Positions 42,809 through 51,523 of a stretch of 64,000 nucleotides of DNA are shown one piece after another; the stretch's first letter is position 1; each line of letters starts with the position of its first letter. The notes beneath the pieces are model-generated. The model was not told the DNA's origin. It made no database searches and was given only the letters and a program-made list of their open reading frames with translations. A program made the position numbers and the translations under genes. The stretch comes from 62-47 sp051954235 (lineage in GTDB: Bacteria > Pseudomonadota > Alphaproteobacteria > Rhizobiales > Xanthobacteraceae): the NCBI GenBank assembly GCA_051954235.1, contig JBQCHY010000069.1, positions 1 to 64,000 of the forward strand. The letters are read 5' to 3'.

Positions 42809-43459
42809 CTACATTTCGCGCGCGAGGCCCGGCAATGCCGGCACGAAGCGCACGTCGAACAACTCGCGCCGCGCGAAGCCATCCGCCGTCGGCGTGACGC
42901 GCACCAGCGTCTGCCGCCCGTTGGGCGGACCGACCGGCGCGACCATGATGCCGTCCGATTGCAGCCGGTCCGTCAGCGACGCCGGGATATCCGGCAGCGC
43001 CGCGGTGACGATGATGCGGTCGAACACGCCAAGACCGGTGGGCAGCGCCAGGCCGTCCGCCAGCATCACCTCGACATTGTCGTAGTGCAGCTTCGCCAGC
43101 CGCTTCCGCGCGCTGTCCGCCAGCGTGCGAAACCGCTCGATGCTGAGCACCTCCTTGCACAGCCGCGCCAGCACCGCCGCCTGATACCCCGAGCCGGTGC
43201 CGATCTCGAGCACGCGGTGCTCGGGCCGCAACTGCAATTGCTCCGTCATGTAGGCGACGACGAACGGCTGGCTGATGGTCTGGCCGCAGGCGATGCCGAG
43301 CGCGGTGTCGCGCCAGGCCGCGTCGCGATCCGCCGGATCGACGAAGGCGTCGCGCGGCACCTCCTCCATCGCCCGCAGCACCGCCTGATCGCTGATGCCG
43401 CGCCGCCGCAAGCTGAGCTGAAACAGCATCTTCTCCGGCGGATTTTCGATAGGTGACAT
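42809..43459 (-). CDS. pcm: Protein-L-isoaspartate O-methyltransferase
   Basis: A 216-residue SAM-dependent methyltransferase that repairs isoaspartyl damage in proteins. The SAM site is seen in LEIGTGSGYQAAVLA, and the family segment GQTISQPFVVAYMTE lies near residue 58. Start ATG 43459. It lies between the LysM/M23 gene and the divergent response regulator. In many bacteria pcm neighbours surE and nlpD, and both types are nearby here. Confidence 0.94.
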   Translation of the reverse strand: MSPIENPPEKMLFQLSLRRRGISDQAVLRAMEEVPRDAFVDPADRDAAWRDTALGIACGQTISQPFVVAYMTEQLQLRPEHRVLEIGTGSGYQAAVLARLCKEVLSIERFRTLADSARKRLAKLHYDNVEVMLADGLALPTGLGVFDRIIVTAALPDIPASLTDRLQSDGIMVAPVGPPNGRQTLVRVTPTADGFARRELFDVRFVPALPGLAREM

Positions 43460-43698
43460 ATAGTCCTCGCAGAGCCCACCTCGTCGTCGCGACGGCGAAA
43501 CCCTGACGACATCGCCCGCCGCGCCGATCGTGCACGACTATATCGCGGAGAGGTTTATAGAATTTTTGCCGTCTCCGCATGCCGCATCGCGGCAGACGCG
43601 TTCCGCAACACTCCCGTGCGGCGCCGGCGCACGTCATCATGTTGATTTTGGTTTCGTTATTTGCGAGTTTCCCGCCACACCAACTAAAGGGTTCCCTC

Positions 43699-44076
43699 AT
43701 GATTGCGTCGAGGCCGCTGGGCGGCTCGGTCTTTCTGGTCGAAGACGAAACCATGATCCGGATGATGGTCGCGGAAATGCTGGTGGACCTCGGTTACAGC
43801 ATTGCCGGCGAAGCCGGAGACGTCAATGAAGCGCTGCGGCTGATCGAGACGCTCGATTTCGACATCGCCATTCTCGACGTCAACGTCAACGGCAAGGTGA
43901 TCACACCGGTCGCCCGCGCCATCGCCGCACGTAAGCGCCCGTTCATTTTCGCCACCGGCTACGGCACGCAAGGCATGCCGGAAGAATTCCGCGGCCGCCC
44001 TGCGCTGCAGAAACCATTCCAGATGGAAACGCTGGCCCGCATGGTGGAAGCCGCGCTGAAAAGCGCGATGGCATAG
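43699..44076 (+). CDS. Single-domain response regulator (FATGUY type)
   Basis: A 125-residue receiver domain with no output domain. The acidic pocket is E15-D16, the phospho-acceptor is D60 in AILDVN, and K105 lies in LQKPF. The segment after beta strand 4 reads FATGYG (84-89), the hallmark of the FATGUY family of single-domain regulators in Alphaproteobacteria, usually paired with HWE/HisKA2 kinases and in some species with the general stress response. Start ATG 43699, which excludes an upstream extension. No kinase gene is next to it. Confidence 0.88.
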   Translation: MIASRPLGGSVFLVEDETMIRMMVAEMLVDLGYSIAGEAGDVNEALRLIETLDFDIAILDVNVNGKVITPVARAIAARKRPFIFATGYGTQGMPEEFRGRPALQKPFQMETLARMVEAALKSAMA

Positions 44077-44096
44077 GCGGCAAAACCACTATTCTC

Positions 44097-44180
44097 CGTC
44101 ATTGCGAGCAAAGCGAAGCAATCCAGTCTTTACTGAGTCAGCTCTGGATTGCTTCGTCGCTTGCGCTCCTCGCAATGACG
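44097..44180. repeat. Intergenic palindromic repeat, family A
   Basis: Family A copy with CGTCATTGCGAGC and GCGCTCCTCGCAATGACG ends and complementary CAATCCAG/CTGGATTG arms, after the response regulator gene. It adjoins a family B copy. Confidence 0.85.
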
Positions 44181-44216
44181 GAGAGGAAATGTGATCCCCG
44201 TTACTCCGCAGCAATC

Positions 44217-44307
44217 CGTCATGCCCGGGCTTGTCCCGGGCATCCACGAACTTGAGAAGATTACAGAAAGAAAGACATGGATGGCCGGGACAAGCCCGGC
44301 CATGACG
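44217..44307. repeat. Intergenic palindromic repeat, family B
   Basis: Family B copy (CGTCATGCCCGGGC...GCCCGGGCATCCACG, then ATGGATGGCCGGG...CCCGGCCATGACG) in the convergent gap before surE. Confidence 0.85.
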
Positions 44308-44345
44308 AAACGAGAGTCATCAGTCTTGCGAGGGGCAGCCCGCGC

Positions 44346-45113
44346 CTACTTCAGCGTCGCCGCCAACGTGTCCGAAAACGCCTCGTCGGTGCGGTTGAGC
44401 TTGAGCGGCGTCACCGAGATGTAATTCGCGGCAAGCGCGGCGAGATCGGTGCCGGCCTCCGGCGTGTCCATCATCGCCGCGCGCTCGAAGCCGATCCAGA
44501 AATACGGATTGCCGCGGCCGTCGTAACGTTGATCGACTTTCAGGAAGCCGAGGTTGCGCTTGCCCTGCCCAGTCACCTTCACGCCCGCGACATCCTTTGG
44601 CGCGCAAGCGGGGAAGTTGATGTTGATCACGGTGTTCTTCGGCACGCCCGCCTCGATCACCTTGCGAATGATACCTGGACCATATTCGATGCCGGTGTCC
44701 CAGGTCGGATTGCTGCGCGTTTCGAACGAGAATTCCTGCGACAGCGCGAACGACGGCAGGCCGAGAATGGTGCCCTCGAGCGCGCCGGCGATGGTGCCGG
44801 AATAGACCACGTCCTCGGCGACGTTGCGGCCCTTGTTGACGCCGGACAGCACGAGGTCCGGTCCCTTATCTTTCAGGATGTGGCGCGCGCCCATGATGAC
44901 GCAGTCGGTCGGCGTGCCGCGCACGGCGTAACGCCGCTCGCCCACTTCGCGCAGCCGCAGCGGATCGTTCAGCGACAGCGAATGCGACACGCCGGACTGA
45001 TCGAGTTCCGGCGCGACGATCCAGACATCGTCTGACAGCGCTTTCGCGATCTGCTCGACGATCTGCAAGCCCGGCGCGTGAATGCCGTCGTCATTGGTGC
45101 AAAGAATCCGCAT
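44346..45113 (-). CDS. surE: 5'/3'-nucleotidase SurE
   Basis: A 255-residue metal-dependent nucleotidase. The N-terminal ILCTNDDGIHAPGL carries the paired metal-binding Asp residues, and GTPTDCV and NKGRNVAEDVVYSGT are further conserved sites. Start ATG 45113. It follows serS on the same strand across a family B repeat. Confidence 0.95.
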   Translation of the reverse strand: MRILCTNDDGIHAPGLQIVEQIAKALSDDVWIVAPELDQSGVSHSLSLNDPLRLREVGERRYAVRGTPTDCVIMGARHILKDKGPDLVLSGVNKGRNVAEDVVYSGTIAGALEGTILGLPSFALSQEFSFETRSNPTWDTGIEYGPGIIRKVIEAGVPKNTVININFPACAPKDVAGVKVTGQGKRNLGFLKVDQRYDGRGNPYFWIGFERAAMMDTPEAGTDLAALAANYISVTPLKLNRTDEAFSDTLAATLK

Positions 45114-45139
45114 TGCTTCAGCCTTGTGTCCTTGTCTCG

Positions 45140-45228
45140 GTCATGGCCGGGCTTGTCCCGGCCATCCACGTCTTTCTTCTTGCGACGCTGCTAAGACGTG
45201 GATGGCCGGAATAAATCCGGCCATGACG
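45140..45228. repeat. Intergenic palindromic repeat, family B
   Basis: Family B copy between serS and surE: TCATGGCCGGGC...GCCCGGCCATCCACG and CGTGGATGGCCGG...CCGGCCATGACG. One arm has the variant AATAAATCC, also found in the 46849 copy. Confidence 0.85.
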
Positions 45229-45240
45229 CCTGTGTTGGCA

Positions 45241-46710
45241 TCACCCCGCCCGCTCGATCACCTTCATCCCGCCCATGTAGGGCTGCAACACATCGGGCAC
45301 CGCGATGGAGCCGTCTTCCTGCTGATAGTTCTCGATCACCGCGATCAGCGCGCGGCCGACCGCTGTACCGGAGCCATTCAGCGTGTGCACGAAGCGCGGC
45401 TTGTTATCGCCGGCGCGATAGCGCGCATCCATGCGCCGCGCCTGGAAATCGCCGCACACCGAACACGACGAAATCTCGCGATAAGCGCCGCCTTCACCTT
45501 GTCCCGGCATCCACACCTCGATGTCGTAGGTCTTCTGCGAGGCAAAGCCCATGTCGCCGGTGCACAACGTCACCACACGATAATGCAGACCGAGCCGGCG
45601 CAGCACTTCCTCGGCGCAAGCCAACATGCGCTCGTGTTCGTTGTGCGATTCTTCCGGCGTGGTGATCGAAACCAGTTCGACCTTGGTGAACTGATGCTGC
45701 CGGATCATGCCGCGCGTATCACGCCCCGCCGCACCCGCCTCCGCACGGAAGCAATGCGTCAGCGCGGTGAGACGCATCGGCAATTCCTTCTCGTCGAGAA
45801 TGGACTCGCGCACGAGGTTGGTCAGCGGCACCTCGGCGGTGGGGATCAGCCAGAGACCGTATTGCTCTTGAAGCTGTAGGGCACGTTGGACACCGGCTTC
45901 CGTCAATCCAACTGGTTGTGCTCCCGCGCCGGCTTGCTCAAATTCAATCAGCTTTGGTTTGCTGTGATCGGTCAAGCCAAGAATTTGCTCTCGAAACATT
46001 GACCTGAACACTTCATGGATTTCTTCCACAGTTAAACTACGGGACGCGCGAAACTGATCCTCGCGAAACTTCGGCAGCTGCGCGGTGCCGAACATCGCGT
46101 CGTCGCGCACGAGCAGAGGCGGATTGACTTCGGTGTAGCCATGCTCGCCGGTATGCACGTCGAGGAAGAACTGGCCGATGGCACGCTCCAGCCGCGCAAG
46201 GCCTTTCTTCAGCACCACGAAGCGCGCGCCGGAGATTTTTGCCGCCGCGTTGAAATCCATCTGGTCGAGCGCCTCGCCGAGATCGTAATGCGGCTTCGGC
46301 GTGAACGTATAATCGCGCTTCGCGCCATAGCGATGATGCTCGACGTTGTCGTGCTCGTCCTTGCCGGTCGGCACCTCGTCGAGCGGCAGGTTGGGAATTT
46401 GCGCCAGCTCCTGCTGCAACTCGGTGTCGGCGGCTTTCGCCCTGTCTTCGAGCTGTGGCATCGCGACTTTCAGGTCCGCGACCTCCGCCATCAACGATGA
46501 CGCGCGCGCCTCGTCCTTGGCCTTCTTGGCCTCGCCGATTTCCTTGGACGCCGCATTGCGCCGCGCCTGCGCCTGCTCGAAGGCATGGATCGCGCTACGC
46601 CGCGTCTCGTCGATGCCGAGCAGCCTCTCCGACAGCGCGCCAAGCCCCCGTCGCTTGAGCGCGGCGTCAAAGGCTTCCGGGTTGTCGCGGATCGATTTGA
46701 TGTCGTGCAT
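45241..46710 (-). CDS. serS: Seryl-tRNA synthetase with an unusual internal segment
   Basis: Class II synthetase charging tRNA-Ser. The N-terminal coiled-coil arm (about 30-100) and motifs 2 (FRAEAG) and 3 (GTAVGRALIAVIENYQ) are intact. At 489 residues it is longer than the usual about 425-460. The extra length lies at about residues 222-284, between QLPKFREDQF and LWLIPTAEVPL. This segment is coded by DNA of about 49% GC against about 63% on both sides, and reads in frame with no stop. It falls just before the TxE (TAE) serine-binding motif, on a loop where length varies between species. The enzyme should be functional because all motifs are kept. Confidence 0.94.
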   Translation of the reverse strand: MHDIKSIRDNPEAFDAALKRRGLGALSERLLGIDETRRSAIHAFEQAQARRNAASKEIGEAKKAKDEARASSLMAEVADLKVAMPQLEDRAKAADTELQQELAQIPNLPLDEVPTGKDEHDNVEHHRYGAKRDYTFTPKPHYDLGEALDQMDFNAAAKISGARFVVLKKGLARLERAIGQFFLDVHTGEHGYTEVNPPLLVRDDAMFGTAQLPKFREDQFRASRSLTVEEIHEVFRSMFREQILGLTDHSKPKLIEFEQAGAGAQPVGLTEAGVQRALQLQEQYGLWLIPTAEVPLTNLVRESILDEKELPMRLTALTHCFRAEAGAAGRDTRGMIRQHQFTKVELVSITTPEESHNEHERMLACAEEVLRRLGLHYRVVTLCTGDMGFASQKTYDIEVWMPGQGEGGAYREISSCSVCGDFQARRMDARYRAGDNKPRFVHTLNGSGTAVGRALIAVIENYQQEDGSIAVPDVLQPYMGGMKVIERAG

Positions 46711-46848
46711 GGGATGGTTCCGGGAATCGGCCTGCGGTTAAACTACCGGACGGTAGTTGTTCTACCAAGCGGGGCTTCAAGTACCCTGAAACCACACGAT
46801 TTGAAACCTTTAACGGCGATACTTCCGGCAGAGCTGCCACGCCCTCTC

Positions 46849-46936
46849 CGTCATGCCCGGGCTTGTCCCGGGCATCCACGTCTTCCTACGCCTCAAAACA
46901 AAAACGTGGATGGCCGGAATAAATCCGGCCATGACG
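46849..46936. repeat. Intergenic palindromic repeat, family B
   Basis: Family B copy in the 238-base gap between tatC and serS, with CGTCATGCCCGGGC and GGCCATGACGG ends. Confidence 0.85.
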
Positions 46937-46948
46937 GCGTCAGGGCCC

Positions 46949-47767
46949 CTACTCCGCCGGCTTGCTTTCCGCGGGCGGCGTCGCGTCGGTCGATGCCCCG
47001 GCCTTTTGATTGGCCGCTTTCTTTTCGACGATCTTCACCGCGATGATCGAGCCCTCGTAAAGCAGCAGCAGCGGCACGGAGAGCGACATCTGGCTGATGA
47101 CATCCGGCGGCGTCAGCACCGCGGCGATCACGAACGCGCCGACGATGAAATAGCGCCGCTTCTCGCGCAGCGTCTTCGAGGTGAGCACGCCGACGCGGCC
47201 GAGCAAGGTCAGGATCACCGGCAACTGGAAGGCGATGCCGAACGCGAAGATCAGCGACATCATCAGCGACAGATATTCGCCGACCTTGGGCAATAGCGCG
47301 ATCTGCGCGGTCTCGACGCCGGGCGCCTGCTGCATCCCCAGCGAAAACCGGATCAGCATCGGCAGCACCAAGAAATACACCACCAGCGAGCCGAGCACGA
47401 AGAAGAACGGCGTCGCGATCAGGTAAGGCAGGAAGGCGTTGCGCTCGTGCTTGTAGAGGCCGGGTGCTACGAACTTGTAGATCTGCGCCGCGATGATCGG
47501 AAACGAGATGAAACCCGCGCCGAACATCGCCAGCTTGAGTTGCGTGATGAAATATTCGAGCAGCGCGGTGTAGATGAACTTGGAATTTTCCGGCCCCGCC
47601 ACCCAGACGAACGGCCACACCAGCACGTTGTAGATTTGCTTGGCGAACACGAAGCAGACGATGAACGCAACGCCGAACGCCAGCAGCGCCTTGATCAGCC
47701 GCCCGCGCAGCTCGATCAGGTGATCCATCAAGGGGGCCTTGCTGGCCTCGATGTCTTCGGCGCTCAT
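46949..47767 (-). CDS. tatC: Sec-independent translocase subunit TatC
   Basis: A 272-residue integral membrane protein with six helices; SKAPLMDHLIELRGRLIKAL at the N-terminus is the typical TatC start and PFFFVLGSLVVYFLVLP a central helix. It binds twin-arginine signal peptides. The ATG overlaps the tatB stop (ATGA). The tail after about residue 250 is Lys/Ala-rich. Confidence 0.95.
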   Translation of the reverse strand: MSAEDIEASKAPLMDHLIELRGRLIKALLAFGVAFIVCFVFAKQIYNVLVWPFVWVAGPENSKFIYTALLEYFITQLKLAMFGAGFISFPIIAAQIYKFVAPGLYKHERNAFLPYLIATPFFFVLGSLVVYFLVLPMLIRFSLGMQQAPGVETAQIALLPKVGEYLSLMMSLIFAFGIAFQLPVILTLLGRVGVLTSKTLREKRRYFIVGAFVIAAVLTPPDVISQMSLSVPLLLLYEGSIIAVKIVEKKAANQKAGASTDATPPAESKPAE

Positions 47768-48303
47768 GACGCTTTCGCATCCTTGCGAAGGTCGGCGTCG
47801 AGGTACTGCTCGGCGCTGTGAACCTCCGCCGGCTTGACCTCGGCAGCCGGCGCGACTGCGGCCGTCGCATCGTGCTGTGCGACCTCCGCCTCGCGGGTGA
47901 TCGCCAGCGGCTCCGACGCCGCACCATGGGTTTCGGTTTCAATCAGCGGCGTGGTCGACTCCGACGACGCGGTTGTCGATGATGATGTCGACGTCGATGC
48001 CGGCTCGTTGAGATCGCCGACCTTCATCGCGTCGGTCACGTCCTGCGTCAGCGACGTCAGGATATTGTTCTTGGACAGACTCGAGGCTGTGTCCTTGATG
48101 TCGTCGAAGGATTTCTTGAGGTCGGCCATTTCGGCCTCGCGCATCGCCTCGTTGAACTGGCCCTGGAACTCGGCGGCCATGCGGCGCACCTTGCCCATCC
48201 ACTGCCCGATCGTGCGCAATACGCCGGGCAGTTCCTTCGGGCCGATGACGATCAGCGCCACGACGCCGATCACGACCAGTTCACTCCACCCGATATCAAA
48301 CAT
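47764..48303 (-). CDS. tatB: Sec-independent translocase subunit TatB
   Basis: A 179-residue protein with one N-terminal membrane helix (SELVVIGVVALIVIGPKELP), an amphipathic helix and a long acidic, Ser/Thr-rich tail. Binds TatC in the receptor complex. Second gene of tatABC. Confidence 0.95.
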   Translation of the reverse strand: MFDIGWSELVVIGVVALIVIGPKELPGVLRTIGQWMGKVRRMAAEFQGQFNEAMREAEMADLKKSFDDIKDTASSLSKNNILTSLTQDVTDAMKVGDLNEPASTSTSSSTTASSESTTPLIETETHGAASEPLAITREAEVAQHDATAAVAPAAEVKPAEVHSAEQYLDADLRKDAKAS

Positions 48304-48432
48304 CCGACAATCCGCTCACACGAGGCGACCGGCGCCCCGCGGCTGGCCTCGCCCGGTCATGCCACAATCGCCACGCATCGGCCACGGCTTTGCCGCAAGA
48401 ATCCCGGGCGCCTCGATGCGCGGCTGCGTTCT

Positions 48433-48669
48433 TCAGCCGACCTTGCTCCCGACGTCGGATCGCGCCGCGGCCGAAGCTTGCGCATTGTGGTCGATGGTCT
48501 TGACGGGCTCGGACTTTTCCGCAGTCTTTTCATCGTCCTGCATGCCCTTCTTGAAGGCCTTGATGCCCTGCGCGACATCGCCCATCAAGTCGGAAATCTT
48601 TCCGCGCCCAAAAAGCAGCAGGACAATCGCGATCACGACGATCCAGTGCCAAATGCTGAGTGAACCCAT
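48433..48669 (-). CDS. tatA: Sec-independent translocase subunit TatA
   Basis: A 78-residue pore-forming subunit: MGSLSIWHWIVVIAIVLLLF helix, FGRGKISDLMGD hinge and amphipathic helix, then a short polar tail. Start ATG 48669 with GGAGG eight bases upstream; the frame continues upstream without a helix and is excluded. First gene of tatABC, 129 bases before tatB. Confidence 0.94.
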   Translation of the reverse strand: MGSLSIWHWIVVIAIVLLLFGRGKISDLMGDVAQGIKAFKKGMQDDEKTAEKSEPVKTIDHNAQASAAARSDVGSKVG

Positions 48670-48823
48670 CCTGCATTCCTCCAAACGCGCGCGGCCGGCT
48701 ACCGGCCTCATCTCGCCTGAACCTAGTTGGCGGAGGCGGTAAAAACAAGGACTTAAGCCGCGTCAAATCGCGAGGCACAGCCCGTCTTTCGGCTAGTCTT
48801 AACGCGTCGCGGCCGCTGTGAAA

Positions 48824-49591
48824 TCAGGCTTCCGCGTCGCCTTCGGGTTCCACCGGCGGGGCCAACGCCAGTTCGAGTTCGCCGTCTTCCAGCGGGTCCT
48901 CGTCCTCGCGCAACGCCGGATCGTCCGACGGCACCGGAACGCTAAAGCCGGACGGCAGGCGGGAGTCGAGCAGGCCCGTGCCTTTCAGTTCTTCGAGACC
49001 CGGCAGATCGCCGAGCGCTTCGAGGCTGAACTGCGAGAGGAAGGTTTCGGTGGTGCCGAAGGTCAACGGACGGCCCGGCGTCTTGCGACGGCCGCGCGGA
49101 CGAATCCATCCGGTCTCCAACAACACATCCAGCGTGCCCTTCGACGTGACGACACCGCGAATTTCTTCGATCTCGGCGCGCGTCACCGGCTGGTGATAGG
49201 CAATGATCGCCAACACCTCAATCGCCGCACGCGACAGCTTGCGCGTCTCGGTGCTTTCGCGCGTCATCAGCCACGCCAGATCGCCGGCGGTGCGGAAGGT
49301 CCACTTGTTGGCAACGCGCACCAGGTTGATGCCACGCATCGCGTAATCAGCTTGCAACTGTGCAAGCGCCGCCTTGATGTCGACGCCTTCCGGCATCCGC
49401 TTGGCGAGCGACGCGGTGTCGAGCGGCTCGGACGATGCGAACAGCAACGCTTCGAGGAGACGCAATTCCTCGGGCCGCCCTTCGGGTTGCGCGCCAGACT
49501 GCTCGGCAGGAGACTGTTCGGCGTCGGACTGCTCGACGATGTTTTCGACGATCTCGAGATGTTCGACGCGCTTCTCAGCCAGACTCGCCAT
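48824..49591 (-). CDS. scpB: Segregation and condensation protein B
   Basis: A 255-residue protein with two winged-helix domains (LRLLEALLFASSEPL onward and EVLAIIAYHQPVTRAEIEEIRG), an accessory of the SMC-ScpAB chromosome organiser. ATG 49591 is chosen because AAGGAG lies eight bases upstream; a GTG at 49612 would lie directly against the scpA stop. Coupled to scpA. Confidence 0.93.
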   Translation of the reverse strand: MASLAEKRVEHLEIVENIVEQSDAEQSPAEQSGAQPEGRPEELRLLEALLFASSEPLDTASLAKRMPEGVDIKAALAQLQADYAMRGINLVRVANKWTFRTAGDLAWLMTRESTETRKLSRAAIEVLAIIAYHQPVTRAEIEEIRGVVTSKGTLDVLLETGWIRPRGRRKTPGRPLTFGTTETFLSQFSLEALGDLPGLEELKGTGLLDSRLPSGFSVPVPSDDPALREDEDPLEDGELELALAPPVEPEGDAEA

Positions 49592-49612
49592 GGCGGTGTC
49601 TCCTTCTTCCAC

Positions 49613-50449
49613 TTACTGCACCGGAGTGTCCGGCGCAGCCGTTGCATCGGGTGCCGCGACCGGCATCCGCTTGCGAAAATACAGCGGCGCGAACGCCTGC
49701 TTCTGATTCACTTCCATCGTGCCTTCGCGCACCAATTCGAGTGTCGCGGCAAAGCTCGACGCGAATACCGTGGCGCGCTGCGACGGATCGATAACGTACG
49801 TCATCAGATACTCGTCGAGGCAGCTCCACTCCTCCGCCACACCGACGAGACGCTCCAGCGACGCGCGCGCTTCCGCGAGCGACCACACGGTGCGCTTGGC
49901 AAGATGCACGGTCGCGAGCACACGCTGCTGCCGTTGCGCGGCGTAGGCGCTCAACAGATCGAACAGCGTCGCCGTGAATTTCGGATGCTTGATCTCGGCG
50001 ATCGCTTCCGGCTGACCGCGCATAAAGATATCGCGCTGCAATTGCGGACGCGTCATCAAACGGTTCGCGGCTTCACGAATGGCTTCGAGCCGACGCAGCC
50101 GATTGGCCAGCGCGGTCGCCATTTCCTCGGCGCTCGGCCCTTCCTCGGCTGGCGGCTCCGGTAACAGCAGCCGCGACTTGAGGAAAGCGAGCCATGCCGC
50201 CATCACCAGATAATCGGCGGCAAGCTCAAGACGGATTTTCCGCGCTGCCTCGATAAATGCCAGATACTGATCGGCCAGCGCCAGGATGGAAATCTTGGCG
50301 AGATCGACCTTCTGCTGACGCGCCAGGTTGAGCAGCAGGTCGAGCGGACCTTCATAGCCCTCGACGTCGACAACCAGCGCCACATCGTCGTCAGCCTGCT
50401 CGGCAACCGCAGGCCGTCCGGTCTCGAATGACAGAATTTCCGCGCTCAT
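49613..50449 (-). CDS. scpA: Segregation and condensation protein A
   Basis: A 278-residue kleisin subunit. The N-terminal YEGPLDLLLNLARQQKVDLAKISI is the family signature. It links the SMC heads. The ATG overlaps the nagZ stop (ATGA), and the scpB ribosome binding site lies at its own end. Confidence 0.95.
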   Translation of the reverse strand: MSAEILSFETGRPAVAEQADDDVALVVDVEGYEGPLDLLLNLARQQKVDLAKISILALADQYLAFIEAARKIRLELAADYLVMAAWLAFLKSRLLLPEPPAEEGPSAEEMATALANRLRRLEAIREAANRLMTRPQLQRDIFMRGQPEAIAEIKHPKFTATLFDLLSAYAAQRQQRVLATVHLAKRTVWSLAEARASLERLVGVAEEWSCLDEYLMTYVIDPSQRATVFASSFAATLELVREGTMEVNQKQAFAPLYFRKRMPVAAPDATAAPDTPVQ

Positions 50450-51477
50450 ACGTTTGTCTCCCCGGCACGGCCGATGAGCGCCGCCAGTTCCGCGCGCCCC
50501 GCCGCGATATCGAAGCCGGCATCCGGCGCCCTTCGCGCGGCCAGCGCCGCCGCCGCGCGCGCCTTGGCTTCGCCTGCGAGCATCGGCGTCTCCTGAGCGA
50601 CCGCGCGCATCTCATCGAGCTTGCCGTTGCAATGCAACGCGACGTCGCAGCCGGCCGCGAACAACGCGCGCGTCCTGTCCGCGATCGAGCCTTCCAGCGC
50701 GTTCATCGACACGTCGTCGCTCATCAGCAAGCCTTGGAACCCGATCCCATCGCGAATCACCTGCCTAATCATTGTCGCAGAAGTGGTCGCGGGTTGGGCA
50801 GAATCAATGGCGCTAAACACAACATGTGCGGTCATCGCCATCGGCAAATCCGCCAACGGCCGAAACGCCGCGAAATCGGTCCGCTCGAGTTCCGCGCGGG
50901 GCGTATCCACCAACGGAAGCCGCAAATGGCTGTCGGCGGTTGCCCGCCCATGACCGGGAATGTGCTTTAGAACCGGGAGCACGCCCCCCACCCGCAGGCC
51001 ATCGGTAACCGCGCGGGCGATCGCCGCGACCTTCGCGGGTTCCGTGCCATAGGCGCGGTTGCCGATCACGGCATCGGCGCCCGCGACGGGAACGTCGGCC
51101 AGCGGCAGGCAATCGACGGTGATGCCGAGCGCGGACAGATCGAACGCAATCAGCGCGGCCGCGAAGTGAGCGGCCCGCAGCCCCAGTCCGGGGTCCTTGT
51201 CGTAAAGCAGGCCGAACACGGCGCCCGGCGGATAGATCGGCCAATGCGGCGGGCCGAGTCGCTGAACCCTGCCGCCTTCCTGATCGATCAGGACCGGCGC
51301 ATCACGTCCGCCGACGCAGTCCCGCAGGCTCGCCACCAGGTCCTTGACCTGCGACGGGCTATCGACATTCCGCTTGAAGAGGATAAAGCCCCACGGCTGC
51401 TGATCACGCAGAAACGCACGTTCGTCAGCGGTCAGAGCAAGCCCGGAAACTCCGGCAATAAAAGCGCGCGCGTCCAT
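50446..51477 (-). CDS. nagZ: Beta-N-acetylhexosaminidase NagZ
   Basis: A 343-residue glycoside hydrolase family 3 enzyme of cell-wall recycling, removing N-acetylglucosamine from muropeptides in the cytoplasm. Signatures are LIDQEGGRVQRL, KHIPGHGRATADSH (catalytic Asp/His region) and LMSDDVSMNALEG with the nucleophile Asp. No signal peptide. Between the SPOR gene and scpA. Confidence 0.94.
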   Translation of the reverse strand: MDARAFIAGVSGLALTADERAFLRDQQPWGFILFKRNVDSPSQVKDLVASLRDCVGGRDAPVLIDQEGGRVQRLGPPHWPIYPPGAVFGLLYDKDPGLGLRAAHFAAALIAFDLSALGITVDCLPLADVPVAGADAVIGNRAYGTEPAKVAAIARAVTDGLRVGGVLPVLKHIPGHGRATADSHLRLPLVDTPRAELERTDFAAFRPLADLPMAMTAHVVFSAIDSAQPATTSATMIRQVIRDGIGFQGLLMSDDVSMNALEGSIADRTRALFAAGCDVALHCNGKLDEMRAVAQETPMLAGEAKARAAAALAARRAPDAGFDIAAGRAELAALIGRAGETNV

Positions 51478-51523
51478 TCTGGCCGATTAGCGCGCGCTCT
51501 CCGAAGGGTCAAGGAAAGCGCCG

